Part shown: in pieces, positions 17,451 to 25,351 of the stretch | How positions within the stretch are numbered: the stretch's first letter is position 1 | How the letters are laid out: every line of letters starts with the position of its first letter | Assembly (NCBI RefSeq): GCF_007746075.1 | Contig: NZ_CP036339.1 | Coordinates: forward strand, 682,001 to 746,000 | Source: Lacipirellula limnantheis | Lineage (GTDB): Bacteria > Planctomycetota > Planctomycetia > Pirellulales > Lacipirellulaceae | Direction: 5' to 3' | Length of the DNA: 64,000 bases | Program-made: the position numbers and the translations under genes | Notes under the pieces: generated by a model | Told to the model about the DNA's origin: nothing | Database searches by the model: none | Seen by the model: the letters and a program-made list of their open reading frames with translations, nothing else

Positions 17451-17483
17451 CCCCCGGCCCTTCAGGCCGGGGGTTTTTTATTT
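17451..17483 (+). terminator. Rho-independent terminator after the LeuB-type gene
   Basis: CCCCCGGCC, loop CTTCA, GGCCGGGGG, then TTTTTTATTT: a 9-bp GC stem with a clear U-tract 50 bp after the stop codon. Confidence 0.92.
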
Positions 17484-17598
17484 ACGAGTAAAAAGAGTAC
17501 CGTATTGAGAATGTATTCGTTCCGATTGTCGGTTCAATCTGATAACCAACAGCATAGTGCGACGCGTTCCCATCAGGGTGGTTCCAGGGAGTGAATGT

Positions 17599-18582
17599 AT
17601 GCCGAAACGAACTAATGACTTCCAGAAATTAGTACGCCTGATCCAGCAAGCCTTCGCGCCGAAGGGCGCCACTGTAACTGAATCAGCTATGGAGCCCGTG
17701 CCTGGTTTCAAAAATCCTCGCGAGATCGACATTCTTGTGCAAACTCAAGTGGGGCCTTACCGGATAAGGATTGCTGTCGAGGCAACTGATTCAGGAAGGA
17801 AACTCGACCATGCAACATTGGGGAAGATCTACAGCAAATACTTTGGTGACGGCTCAGTTAAGGTAAACAAAGTAGTCATCGTTACGCGAGAAGGATTTAC
17901 AGAGGATGCGGTAGCTCGTGCGAAGCTGAATGACATTGAGCGATTGACTCTAAAAGAGGCTTTAAAAAAGAACTGGAGTGCTGATGGAGCGTTCATAAAC
18001 TTTGAGATGGCTCCTCATGTATGCAAAGTTCTCGTAGAACCGGCTTTCAATGTTTTCTCGACTAAAGGTTTTATTGATGAGGCGACGCTGACGTGTACGC
18101 ACGGGAAAAAGTTTGGGACACTCCGGAAGTATGCCAACTTTGTATTCTGGCAACAGATCGTTCCGAGAGATCCGGCTATACTTCAGAAGATTCAACTGAA
18201 AGCTTTAAATGAGCCCAATGGCCAAGCGTCAGCGACGATTGCGTTCGAACTAGATCACCATTCGATTTTGTATCTTGGGAAGCAATATAAAGCGAATCGC
18301 ATCAAGATCATCGTTCATGCAATAGTTGCGCGCGGGTCGCTTAACTGCGTGGAGTACGAGGTCGTTTCCGAATCAGGGAATGTGCAGACAGTGCGGGTTG
18401 CGGAAGGAATTGCTGGTCCAAAGAAATTTACACTGGTGATTCCTGAATCCACTTCGGATCCCAAAGTCGTTCTTGACGTCGCGGATGCCATCCCGGCAAC
18501 TTCAAAAGAAAAGAAGTCAGCAAAGAAAAAGACTACTAAGAAAAAGGTGGTGAAGAAAAGGGCACCTAAGAAAGAGCCGTGA
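17599..18582 (+). CDS. Restriction-endonuclease-fold (Mrr-like) protein with a lysine-rich tail
   Basis: 327 residues. The first ~120 residues resemble the Mrr/PD-(D/E)xK fold: EIDILVQTQVGPYRIRIAVEATDSGRKLD, then a helix and VNKVVIVTREGFTEDAV. The usual E-x-K pair appears as E-A-T, so the catalytic Lys seems lost. The middle (130-290) is unassigned. The last ~35 residues are a histone-H1-like Lys/Ala/Thr tail (KKSAKKKTTKKKVVKKRAP), which suggests nucleic-acid binding. The gene is visibly AT-richer than its neighbours and has codons they avoid, consistent with recent transfer. ATG 17599 is preceded by GGGAG. A duplicated fragment of the downstream PPOX gene begins 12 bp after its stop. A nuclease or DNA-binding defence role is inference. 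Confidence 0.7.
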   Translation: MPKRTNDFQKLVRLIQQAFAPKGATVTESAMEPVPGFKNPREIDILVQTQVGPYRIRIAVEATDSGRKLDHATLGKIYSKYFGDGSVKVNKVVIVTREGFTEDAVARAKLNDIERLTLKEALKKNWSADGAFINFEMAPHVCKVLVEPAFNVFSTKGFIDEATLTCTHGKKFGTLRKYANFVFWQQIVPRDPAILQKIQLKALNEPNGQASATIAFELDHHSILYLGKQYKANRIKIIVHAIVARGSLNCVEYEVVSESGNVQTVRVAEGIAGPKKFTLVIPESTSDPKVVLDVADAIPATSKEKKSAKKKTTKKKVVKKRAPKKEP

Positions 18583-18593
18583 CCACGGTCTTC

Positions 18594-18699
18594 TCACATC
18601 GCCACCTTCCCATGAATCTTCGGATCCCCCTCCACATCCGGCCGCGTGCCGCTGAATTACGCCTTCCCCGCCTTGATGAGATACTTGATCACGCCCGTT
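18594..18699 (-). pseudogene. Duplicated 3' fragment of the PPOX-family gene
   Basis: These ~106 bp match 18962-19067 (the last ~35 codons of the PPOX gene) with about 9 mismatches, the first 45 bp being identical. The copy includes the stop codon and has an in-frame TAA where the intact gene has Tyr (GKAYLSG becomes GKA-stop-FSG). It is a non-coding remnant between the AT-rich gene and a nested palindrome. Confidence 0.9.
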
Positions 18700-18730
18700 G
18701 ATTCTCAGTCCCGAAGGGACGCGCCGCGAT

Positions 18731-18876
18731 AGCCCATGGCGCAGCCCTGGGTAACGGCACGCGATCAACGATGTAGCCCTGTAAGGGCGCGCTTGGTGTA
18801 ACTCTCACCTAAGCGCGCCCTTACAGGGCTACGAAGAGAATCACCGCATTCTTTCCCAGGGCTGCGTGCTGGGCTT
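18731..18876. repeat. Nested palindromic repeat (hairpin within hairpin)
   Basis: Outer arms AGCCCATGGCGCAGCCCTGG (18731) and CCCAGGGCTGCGTGCTGGGC (18856) pair with a few mismatches. Inside them lies a second near-perfect palindrome (18773-18832) with arms GTAGCCCTGTAAGGGCGCGC and GCGCGCCCTTACAGGGCTAC. It occupies most of the gap between the duplicated fragment and the PPOX gene. Confidence 0.85.
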
Positions 18877-18961
18877 TCATGGCGCGGCCTTACAGGCCTG
18901 AGGGCGTGGCACAAATACATGTGAACAAGATATATGCCGTGACGATGCCGACATTCGCTGG

Positions 18962-19456
18962 TCACATCGCCACCTTCCCATGAATCTTCGGATCCCCCTC
19001 CACATCAGGGCGCGTGCCGCTAAGGTACGCCTTTCCCGCCTCGATGAGGTACTTGATCCCGCTCGTCCCGCTGTTGTCCCAATACTCGCCCGCCTCGCCC
19101 TGCACTTTCAGCAGCACGAGATGCGGATCGTCCTTCCCGCCGGGGAACCACACCTTCCACGCCTCGTTCCATAGCTCCTCGACCTTGCGGCTATCCTTCA
19201 CCGGCGCCGCCTTCCCGCTGATCGAGACGAACTTCATCGACGACTGCATCGCGACGTTCACATGACGGTCGCTCGCGATCTCATCGATCTTTCCCGAATC
19301 GTCCTGGGTGAGAAACCAGAGCGTCCCGTCGGCGTCGAACCCCGCCACCGCCATCGGCCGCGACCGCAACGCCCCATCCGGCCGCCGCGTAACCAACATG
19401 GCGGCATCGAAGTCGTCAAGCAATTCCCGAAGCTTGTCGTCTGGCGCGGCGGACAT
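18962..19456 (-). CDS. Pyridoxamine-5'-phosphate-oxidase-like / general stress protein 26 family
   Basis: 164 residues, split-barrel flavin-binding fold. The order of conserved stretches fits the family: AMLVTRRPDGALRSRPMA, then DGTLWFLTQDDSGKIDEI, VNVAMQSSMKFVSISGKA, and WNEAWKVWFPGGKDDPHLVLL with its aromatic-PGG motif. Members bind FMN or F420 and some reduce small molecules or respond to stress; the substrate is unknown. ATG 19456 is chosen because AGGAGA lies 8 nt upstream; codons further out have no such site. Its 3' end is duplicated at 18594-18699. Confidence 0.82.
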   Translation of the reverse strand: MSAAPDDKLRELLDDFDAAMLVTRRPDGALRSRPMAVAGFDADGTLWFLTQDDSGKIDEIASDRHVNVAMQSSMKFVSISGKAAPVKDSRKVEELWNEAWKVWFPGGKDDPHLVLLKVQGEAGEYWDNSGTSGIKYLIEAGKAYLSGTRPDVEGDPKIHGKVAM

Positions 19457-19576
19457 TGTCGTTTCTCCTAAATGGGCGAGGTAATTGATTGCTTTGATTT
19501 CCACTAGGTGAGAAACGCTCGCAAATCACGCGCCTTCCTTCGCTTGAGGCGGCCCCGGCATTCGGGCAACGCGTAC

Positions 19577-19650
19577 GGGGTCGGGATCCTTTTGCCACTG
19601 GCGACGCGTTTTCTCAAGGAGCCTGCCAGTGGCAAAAGGACCCCGACCCC
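19577..19650. repeat. GGGGTCGG / TTGCCACTGGC inverted repeat
   Basis: Arms GGGGTCGGGATCCTTTTGCC (19577 on) and GGCAAAAGGACCCCGACCCC (ending 19650) are inverted and almost perfect over 26 bp, around a 22-bp loop. It lies between the PPOX gene's upstream region and the terminator of the RTX-like gene. Confidence 0.85.
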
Positions 19651-19674
19651 TTCAACGTTCGCACACAGAAGCGG

Positions 19675-19710
19675 AAAAAGGGCGAACGCGATCTCGCGCC
19701 CGCCCTTTTT
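19675..19710. terminator. Terminator downstream of the RTX-like gene
   Basis: AAAAAGGGCG and CGCCCTTTTT form inverted arms around a GC-rich 15-nt loop, with a U-tract in either direction. It lies 27 bp beyond the stop codon of the minus-strand gene at 19737. Confidence 0.75.
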
Positions 19711-19736
19711 GAACCGCCATTCTCGTCACTCGCTCC

Positions 19737-21236
19737 TTAGCGTCTTGCCATCACAGCAATGTTCGAGTCGAACACGAGATCATCCAGCCAAGTCGGCCGG
19801 CCGTTGATGTATTCCCAGCCGCTCTGGAATAGCTGATCGACGGCCGAGGGCGAGGTTCGCGTCAGGCGGTCGACGCCATTGCCGCCGTCGAGGGTCAGCT
19901 TCTTCGCTCGCAGATGGGCGAGCGTCATGTTGTCGTTCCCTTCGCCCATGCGAATCTCGGCCGTCTCGTAGAGGAAGCCGGCGGCGAAGCCCGTGTCGTT
20001 GCCGGCGCCAGCGTCGACGATCACGTAGCTTCCCCAGTTGCCGGCAGTGAGGCTGAACTGGTCGTCGCCGCCGCCCAGCCAGATGTAGGTGGCGAAGCCG
20101 ATTTGGCCGATCGGTATCGTCACCTTGTCGGCGTCGGTCTCAGCGAGCGAATCGTAGGTCTGGATGATCAGCGAGCCGTTGATCTCGGGCATCGGGTCGC
20201 CGATGGCGATTAAGCTTGAATCGAAGTCGACCGTCACGCCGTCAGCCCCGGCGCCCGTGTAGAGGAGCAAGTTGCTCCAGTGCGCCGGACCGTTGCCGAA
20301 CTTGGCGGCGGAGACGTCGACGACGTCGTCGCCGGCGCCGAGGTACCCCTGGAAGTAACCGTTTGTCATGAAGCCGAGTCCCGTGAAATAGGGATCGGTC
20401 GAATCGCCCAGCATGAGAAAGTCGTTGCCGGCGCCGGTGTAGACGCTGACGTCGCCGGTGACGTAGGTGGGACGCACGTTGAATGAACTGTCGAGCGCGC
20501 TGTCCATCCACACGGTGTCGGCGTCGTTCTCGTTGACGTTGGCGTAGGTCTGAATTCGCAGATTGCCGAGCAGCGTCGTCCCCTTAATCGACGCGGTATC
20601 GGCCCCGGCGCCCGTGTTGATCGTGAGATTGTCGGCGCCGAGACCATCGCCGATGTTCGAGTTGCTGATGAAGACCCAGTCGTTGCCAACGCCGGTGTTC
20701 ACGCTCACCGCGCCCCGTGCGTTGAAGCCCCAGCCGAAAACCTGGTCGTTGTCCGGAGCATTAAAGACGCCGCCGACGCCGCCGAGCCCGCCTTTGGCGA
20801 CCTGAGTTTTCTGGGCGATTACCAGCTCCGGCGCCGCCATGTTGATGTTGACGTTGTTGAAGTTCGGCGCACTCGCACCGCCGTCGAATCCCAAATGCAG
20901 GCGATCGTGGCCGGCGCCGAGGTTGACGTTCAAATCGCCAGTGATCATGAAGTCTTGAGACTGCTGACCATTGACCCGACTGACGGACCCGTCGCCGTTG
21001 TTCTCCGCGCCCATCACGCGAACAACTCCGGGAGAAACTTGGAAGACGCGAACGCCATTATCAAGCCCCGTTTGGCCGAGCGCCTCGCTGATATAGAGAT
21101 TGCCGTTCAGGACCGAGGCCGCGACGTCGCCTGCCATCATCTGGCGGGTTTCCAGCATTTCCATCCGGAACCGGAGCGGGAGCGCTTTGAGACTTTTGGC
21201 AGGCTTCGAACGTTTACGCAGGAGGTTGGAGAACAT
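19737..21236 (-). CDS. Secreted planctomycete protein with RTX-like glycine/aspartate repeats
   Basis: 499 residues. The N-terminus is basic and ends in LRFRMEMLETRQMMAGD, the planctomycete extracellular motif (LEPR-Q-x-L-A type). The body carries at least eight G-x-G-x-D words (GAGHDRLHL, GVGNDWVF, GAGADTAS, GAGNDFLML, GAGDDVVDV, GGGDDQFSL, GAGNDTGF, GEGNDNMTL). These resemble RTX calcium-binding nonapeptides spaced by ~40 residues of beta-rich sequence. A surface or matrix role is inferred. I chose ATG 21236 because AAAAGG precedes it by 8 nt; the frame extends ~45 codons further upstream without features. Confidence 0.78.
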   Translation of the reverse strand: MFSNLLRKRSKPAKSLKALPLRFRMEMLETRQMMAGDVAASVLNGNLYISEALGQTGLDNGVRVFQVSPGVVRVMGAENNGDGSVSRVNGQQSQDFMITGDLNVNLGAGHDRLHLGFDGGASAPNFNNVNINMAAPELVIAQKTQVAKGGLGGVGGVFNAPDNDQVFGWGFNARGAVSVNTGVGNDWVFISNSNIGDGLGADNLTINTGAGADTASIKGTTLLGNLRIQTYANVNENDADTVWMDSALDSSFNVRPTYVTGDVSVYTGAGNDFLMLGDSTDPYFTGLGFMTNGYFQGYLGAGDDVVDVSAAKFGNGPAHWSNLLLYTGAGADGVTVDFDSSLIAIGDPMPEINGSLIIQTYDSLAETDADKVTIPIGQIGFATYIWLGGGDDQFSLTAGNWGSYVIVDAGAGNDTGFAAGFLYETAEIRMGEGNDNMTLAHLRAKKLTLDGGNGVDRLTRTSPSAVDQLFQSGWEYINGRPTWLDDLVFDSNIAVMARR

Positions 21237-21394
21237 GGGAGGGGCCTTTTGCATGATTCGGTAAGACGATCCGAGGTACGCAATCGACCTCGTTGCTTCG
21301 TGATGCGCACGGGAAGAGAGTTTGTTACCGGAGCGGCGGAAGACGCGGGAATTGACGGGCGGGATTGCCCGCAACGTTCTCGCGCTGCATCATT

Positions 21395-21430
21395 TCAGCA
21401 ACCAGCAACCAGCAACCAGCAACCAGTACC
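21395..21430. repeat. CAGCAAC short tandem word repeat
   Basis: The 7-nt unit AGCAACC repeats four times directly upstream of the methyltransferase start (21442). It is one of several intergenic low-complexity word repeats in the window. Confidence 0.8.
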
Positions 21431-21441
21431 CGTAGTCCGCC

Positions 21442-22200
21442 ATGCCCTCCCCCACCGACCGCTTTTCGGATCGCGTTGAGAACTACGTCCGCTACCGTCC
21501 GAGCTATCCGGCAGCGGTGCTGGATGTTCTCCGCGAGGAGATTGGCCTGACGCCGGATTGGTCGATTGCCGACGTCGGTTCCGGAACAGGGATTTCCGCG
21601 GCGCTACTGCTCGACAATGGCAACGAGGTCTTCGCGGTTGAACCGAACGGCCCCATGCGCGCCGCGGCCGAGAAATTGCTCGCTCCGTATCCGAAATTCC
21701 ACGCCGTCGACGGCACGGCGGAGGCCACAACGCTGGACGCTCGCTCCGTCGACGCCGTTGTTGCGGCCCAGGCCTTCCATTGGTTCGATCCGGCGGCGTT
21801 CGGAGGCGAATGTCGCCGGATTCTGAAGCCGAACGGTTGGGCCGTGCTGCTCTGGAACGCGCGACGGCTCGACGCCACGCCATTTCTCCGTGGCTACGAA
21901 GAGCTGCTCCAGAAATACGGAACCGACTACGCCCGAGTCCGGCACGAGAACGTCGACGAATCGCGGCTCGACTGCTTTTTTGGGACCAGCGCGCGGAGGA
22001 GAAGCGTCGAGAACTTTCAACCCCTCACGCTGGATGGACTTCGAGGTCGCTTGCTATCGTCGTCCTACGTTCCCGCGGATGGCGATCCCTCACAAGCGGC
22101 GATGCTCAGCGAACTCGACGACCTCTTCGCGCGCGAGCAAACCAACGGGCAGGTGGTCATCGAGTACGACACGGAAATCTACTTCGGACAGATCGCCTGA
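21442..22200 (+). CDS. Class I SAM-dependent methyltransferase
   Basis: 252 residues. Motif I is IADVGSGTGISAALLLDNG, with the acidic residue of motif II in VFAVEPNGPM. FHAVDGTAEATTLDARSVD, then VVAAQAFHWFD and RRILKPNGWAVLLWN are the later Rossmann blocks. The pattern is that of small-molecule or lipid methyltransferases (UbiE/trans-aconitate type). Substrate unknown. It starts 12 bp after a short tandem repeat and converges on the PDZ-domain gene. Confidence 0.87.
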   Translation: MPSPTDRFSDRVENYVRYRPSYPAAVLDVLREEIGLTPDWSIADVGSGTGISAALLLDNGNEVFAVEPNGPMRAAAEKLLAPYPKFHAVDGTAEATTLDARSVDAVVAAQAFHWFDPAAFGGECRRILKPNGWAVLLWNARRLDATPFLRGYEELLQKYGTDYARVRHENVDESRLDCFFGTSARRRSVENFQPLTLDGLRGRLLSSSYVPADGDPSQAAMLSELDDLFAREQTNGQVVIEYDTEIYFGQIA

Positions 22201-22295
22201 TTTCCGCGCGTGGAACAGCCCGCAATCAGTTGCTTCTCTGCTTGGTGCGTTCCGCGCGCCTTCAAAGTCTTGGCGCTTAGTAGAATCCGACCGCT

Positions 22296-23447
22296 CTACG
22301 GCGTCAGTCGCATCACGTCGCGCACGAAGTCAGTGCGAGCGCCGCCGTACTGCTGGTATTGGGCGATGAACTGCTGCATCTCCGCCGCGGTGGGCTGCCG
22401 GCCCAATAGCGTTTGATAGAGCGCGGCGAGATAGGGATCGCGCTGATTCCCCAGCCGATCGAAATATTCGCTGCTCCCCAGAATGTAGGCCTGAATGTCC
22501 TGCGGCGACTTGCCCGCTTGCAGGTAACTCTGCCAGGCGTTGAGTTCCTGCGGCGAGGCGTCTCGGCGGAGGTACTGCTTGTACCATTGATTTATCTGAT
22601 CGAGCTGCCCGACGGCATAGGCGCCATTCGCCGGAACGCCGGCGCCAACTTTGACGAGGTTCACCTGAATCGTCGGGACGTTGGCCAGCGGCGTCACCGG
22701 TACCGCGGCCGAACTCTGCAGCAAGATTTGTCCGCGATCGACCAGATACGCGTCGACGGCATACTTGTGGTCCGGGTAAAGTTGCGTGCGGTCGATGGCA
22801 ATCGAAAACGGAATCGGCGGATGCTTGGGGTTGGTGATCACCTGCTTGCCAACCTCCACGTTCTGCCAACTGGGGTACGTGACGTCGCGCAGCCGCACCG
22901 TCAGGACCGCCTGTTGCGAAATCGTGACCCGCTCCTTGCATACCACTTCGCCGCGCACCGACGCGGCGTTCTGCTGCACCAGCGTCACCGGCAAGTTCTG
23001 TAGGCGTCGGTTGCGATTGTCGAACACCAGAAAGTCGACTTTCCCGTTCTGATCGACGCGCCGGCGGATTTCGTCGCCTAGATCAAACAGCGCCCCTTCG
23101 ACGTAGCCGACCTGGAAGCCGTCAACGTTGACGATGATGTCGCCCGTTTCAAGTCCTGCCTGTTGAGCCGGCATGCCCGCCTCGACGTCGGTGAGAACGA
23201 CGCCGGTGTCGACGTTTTGGATCGCGACGCCCAGGCGCCACGAATTGGGCTGGGCGTTCCACGAAGGCGTGGCTGACGTGCTCGGCAACAAGCTTGGCGC
23301 GGCGCTCCAGGCTTCGCTCAGGTCGCGGCTGCGAATCGTCGCCTGGGCCGCGGCGTCGTGAGTTGCGAAGCCGATGGCCAGCGTTAGCGTCGCGGCCAGC
23401 AAGGGCGACGCAACTGCAGAAAAGTTCAGACGCAAAGTCGGCGTCAT
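22296..23447 (-). CDS. Exported PDZ - YbaY-like - DUF4214 protein
   Basis: 383 residues with a signal peptide ending near FATHDAAAQA. A PDZ domain (~70-150) has WRLGVAIQNVDTGVVLTDV and GLETGDIIVNVDG. A middle domain (~165-255) resembles the YbaY/YscW family: GEVVCKERVTISQQAVLTVR and PIPFSIAIDRTQLYPDHKYA. The C-terminal ~80 residues are DUF4214-like, with WYKQYLRRDASPQELNAW and LYQTLLGRQPTAAEMQQF. This order is an uncommon fusion of a peptide-binding module, a lipoprotein/pilotin-like fold and a domain common in surface proteins. ATG 23447 has GGAG 8 nt upstream. A repeat element separates it from the pstS-like gene. Confidence 0.8.
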   Translation of the reverse strand: MTPTLRLNFSAVASPLLAATLTLAIGFATHDAAAQATIRSRDLSEAWSAAPSLLPSTSATPSWNAQPNSWRLGVAIQNVDTGVVLTDVEAGMPAQQAGLETGDIIVNVDGFQVGYVEGALFDLGDEIRRRVDQNGKVDFLVFDNRNRRLQNLPVTLVQQNAASVRGEVVCKERVTISQQAVLTVRLRDVTYPSWQNVEVGKQVITNPKHPPIPFSIAIDRTQLYPDHKYAVDAYLVDRGQILLQSSAAVPVTPLANVPTIQVNLVKVGAGVPANGAYAVGQLDQINQWYKQYLRRDASPQELNAWQSYLQAGKSPQDIQAYILGSSEYFDRLGNQRDPYLAALYQTLLGRQPTAAEMQQFIAQYQQYGGARTDFVRDVMRLTP

Positions 23448-23483
23448 TGATGTGGCTCCAAAGTGGGCGAGCGTCATGAATAA

Positions 23484-23565
23484 AAGCCACCGGCTCTGCC
23501 GGCGGACGCAATTCGTTGGGAGCGGACTATAAGCGAGCTTCGTCCACCGGCGGTGCCGGTGGCTT
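23484..23565. repeat. GGCTCCGCC-family element, diverged copy (copy 5)
   Basis: Arms AAGCCACCGGCTCTGCCGGC and GCCGGTGCCGGTGGCTT-type sequences are inverted over 24 bp around a ~35-bp centre. It lies between two minus-strand genes. Confidence 0.7.
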
Positions 23566-23585
23566 GGATGCCACAGCGATCAACG

Positions 23586-24620
23586 TTACTGCGCCCCAGT
23601 CCAGCCGAGCGCGTCGCGCGATGCCAGCACTTCGTCGCGTCGCAGCGGCAGCAGCCCAGCCTTCACGGCATCTTCCTGCCCCGAGCGGCTCAGCACATAA
23701 CGGAGCAATTCCTCCGTCATTGCCGGCATCGGCTTTCCCTGCTCCCACTTCAGGACGACGAATAGCTGCCGCACAAGCGGATAGCGGGGGTCGACCGCCT
23801 CGCCCATCTTGGGCGCCGGGACCACTTCGCCCGTGTTAAGGACCAACGGCAACACCTTGCCCTGCGTCGCTGGGGCCAGTGACAGACTGAGATATCCGAC
23901 GCCGGCGGGATCCTTCGTCACGGCTTCGCAAATCTGCGCGTAGCCGTTGCAGTCCTTGCCGCCGCGGCTCGTGGCTCCATCGCCCAGAAAGCGATTGACG
24001 AGGTAGCCCCAGGCCCCTGTCCCCGTGCTGCGTCCGTAGATGTTAATCGGGGACTTGGCGAGCGGCCCCGCGACGCCGACGTCGCCCCATGTCTTCGCGC
24101 CGGGATTCTCTGGCGCGTCGGGATTCTGGAGAATCTTGATCCCCTGCTCCATGGTGAGCTGTTCGAGCGGATTCTGCGGATTCACGACCACGCCGAGTAC
24201 ATCCTTCGCTGTCGCGATTGCCACAACGCCGCCATCTTTCAACTCTTTCTCCGTGAGCGGACGGCTCATGAGGCCAATCTCCATCGCGCCGGCGCCGAGC
24301 TTCGGCAACACTTGCCCTGACTCGAACATCACCACGTCGAGCTTCGCATCAGGATGGACATGCCGCAGCCCGTCCGCCCAGAGATGGGCCAGCTGATTCA
24401 TCGCGGACGAACCGGCGACCGAGAGCTTTCCGCTGATCGGCGCCTTGGGCAGATAAGGCGGCAATCCTCCCAGCAAGTTATCTTCCTGGGCAGGAATCGC
24501 GGCGACGGCGCTCGCCAATTGTGGATCGACCGCTCGCAGCGGTGCGGCGCACAACAGGGTCGTGATCAGACTCAGGGCCAATGCCGCGCAGCGGCGCGAC
24601 AGGCGCGTGCGAACTTCCAT
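23586..24620 (-). CDS. PstS-like phosphate-family substrate-binding protein
   Basis: 344 residues with a signal peptide (about 1-30, ending APLRA). The substrate-binding fold of the PstS family is visible: GKLSVAGSSAMNQLAHLWAD, IGLMSRPLTEKEL, LGVVVNPQNPLEQLT, NIYGRSTGTGAWGYL (the S-G-T-G phosphate loop) and DPAGVGYLSLS. It would deliver phosphate or a similar oxyanion to an ABC importer. No pstCAB or phoU genes are in the window, so it is an orphan and the ligand is uncertain. GGAGG precedes ATG 24620 at a spacing of 8. Confidence 0.85.
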   Translation of the reverse strand: MEVRTRLSRRCAALALSLITTLLCAAPLRAVDPQLASAVAAIPAQEDNLLGGLPPYLPKAPISGKLSVAGSSAMNQLAHLWADGLRHVHPDAKLDVVMFESGQVLPKLGAGAMEIGLMSRPLTEKELKDGGVVAIATAKDVLGVVVNPQNPLEQLTMEQGIKILQNPDAPENPGAKTWGDVGVAGPLAKSPINIYGRSTGTGAWGYLVNRFLGDGATSRGGKDCNGYAQICEAVTKDPAGVGYLSLSLAPATQGKVLPLVLNTGEVVPAPKMGEAVDPRYPLVRQLFVVLKWEQGKPMPAMTEELLRYVLSRSGQEDAVKAGLLPLRRDEVLASRDALGWTGAQ

Positions 24621-24751
24621 TTCGCTTCCTCCCAGATGACTCGGCTAGCTCCGTCATGAGTCGCCGGGCGACCCACGGCTGCCGATCATACCGCAAAGCT
24701 GGGAGAAATGGGGAGACGAGTTTCTTTGGGAAGCGATTAACGATGCCCTGC

Positions 24752-25351
24752 TTACGCCCGGGCCTTCACCTTGGCGGCGCCATGCGCCTTGCCGTTCACG
24801 CTTGGCGCCGGCGCCAGCAGATAGCTGAGATCACCCAGCCGATCGAATGTGACGAGTTCCGCCAGACCCGCGGCGGCCAACTCGGGTCCGCCGACGTAGC
24901 GGCCGGGGTTGATCCATTTGTCCATTTGCTCGATGGTCGAGCCGAACAGCCCCGCGAGCAGCACATCCATATCCTTTTCGAGCTGTCCAAAGTGGCGGGC
25001 CCATTCCGCGGCCTCGGCCAAACCAACGTTCTCTTCGCTCTGCCACCGCATCGGATGAAACAACAGCACGCTGCAGGGGGTGACGAGCCGCTTCGCGCAG
25101 GCGGCGAATGGCCATAGGGCGGCCGAGGAACATTCGCCCGTCACTATGCCGGTGGCGCGGAGGCCGCGGAGCTTGATGAGCGTCATCAGGGACATGGCGC
25201 AATAAGGGCTGCCGCCCGGCGAGTCGAAGTAAATCAGGCACTCGCCTCCGGGCTCGACGTCGAGTAACCGATCGGTCAACTCCGATTCATGTTCGGTGAG
25301 GTCGCCGCAGAGGGCAATTTCAGGAATTCGTTCGTCTTGTTCCCGACTCAT
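24752..25351 (-). CDS. ClpP-like serine protease homologue
   Basis: 199 residues of the ClpP/crotonase superfamily. CLIYFDSPGGSPYCAMSLMT matches the ClpP SPGG block. TGECSSAALWPFAAC holds the likely nucleophile Ser, and VLLFHPMRW carries the His. The region expected to supply the Asp reads IEQMDKWINPGRYVGGPELA with no clear counterpart, so the triad may be altered. It is a divergent planctomycete-type paralogue, not the housekeeping ClpP. It may be a membrane-protein or signal-peptide peptidase relative, or non-catalytic. Oligomer and partners unknown. The ribosome site is weak. Confidence 0.7.
   Translation of the reverse strand: MSREQDERIPEIALCGDLTEHESELTDRLLDVEPGGECLIYFDSPGGSPYCAMSLMTLIKLRGLRATGIVTGECSSAALWPFAACAKRLVTPCSVLLFHPMRWQSEENVGLAEAAEWARHFGQLEKDMDVLLAGLFGSTIEQMDKWINPGRYVGGPELAAAGLAELVTFDRLGDLSYLLAPAPSVNGKAHGAAKVKARA

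Noticed and set aside
17557-17598. Upstream GTG for the nuclease-fold gene
   Set aside because: ATG 17599 has GGGAG in front and fits the protein start; the 14 extra residues are featureless.
21397-21430. Possible CRISPR-like tandem array
   Set aside because: The unit is only 7 nt with no spacers. It is a simple word repeat. No CRISPR array was found anywhere in the window.
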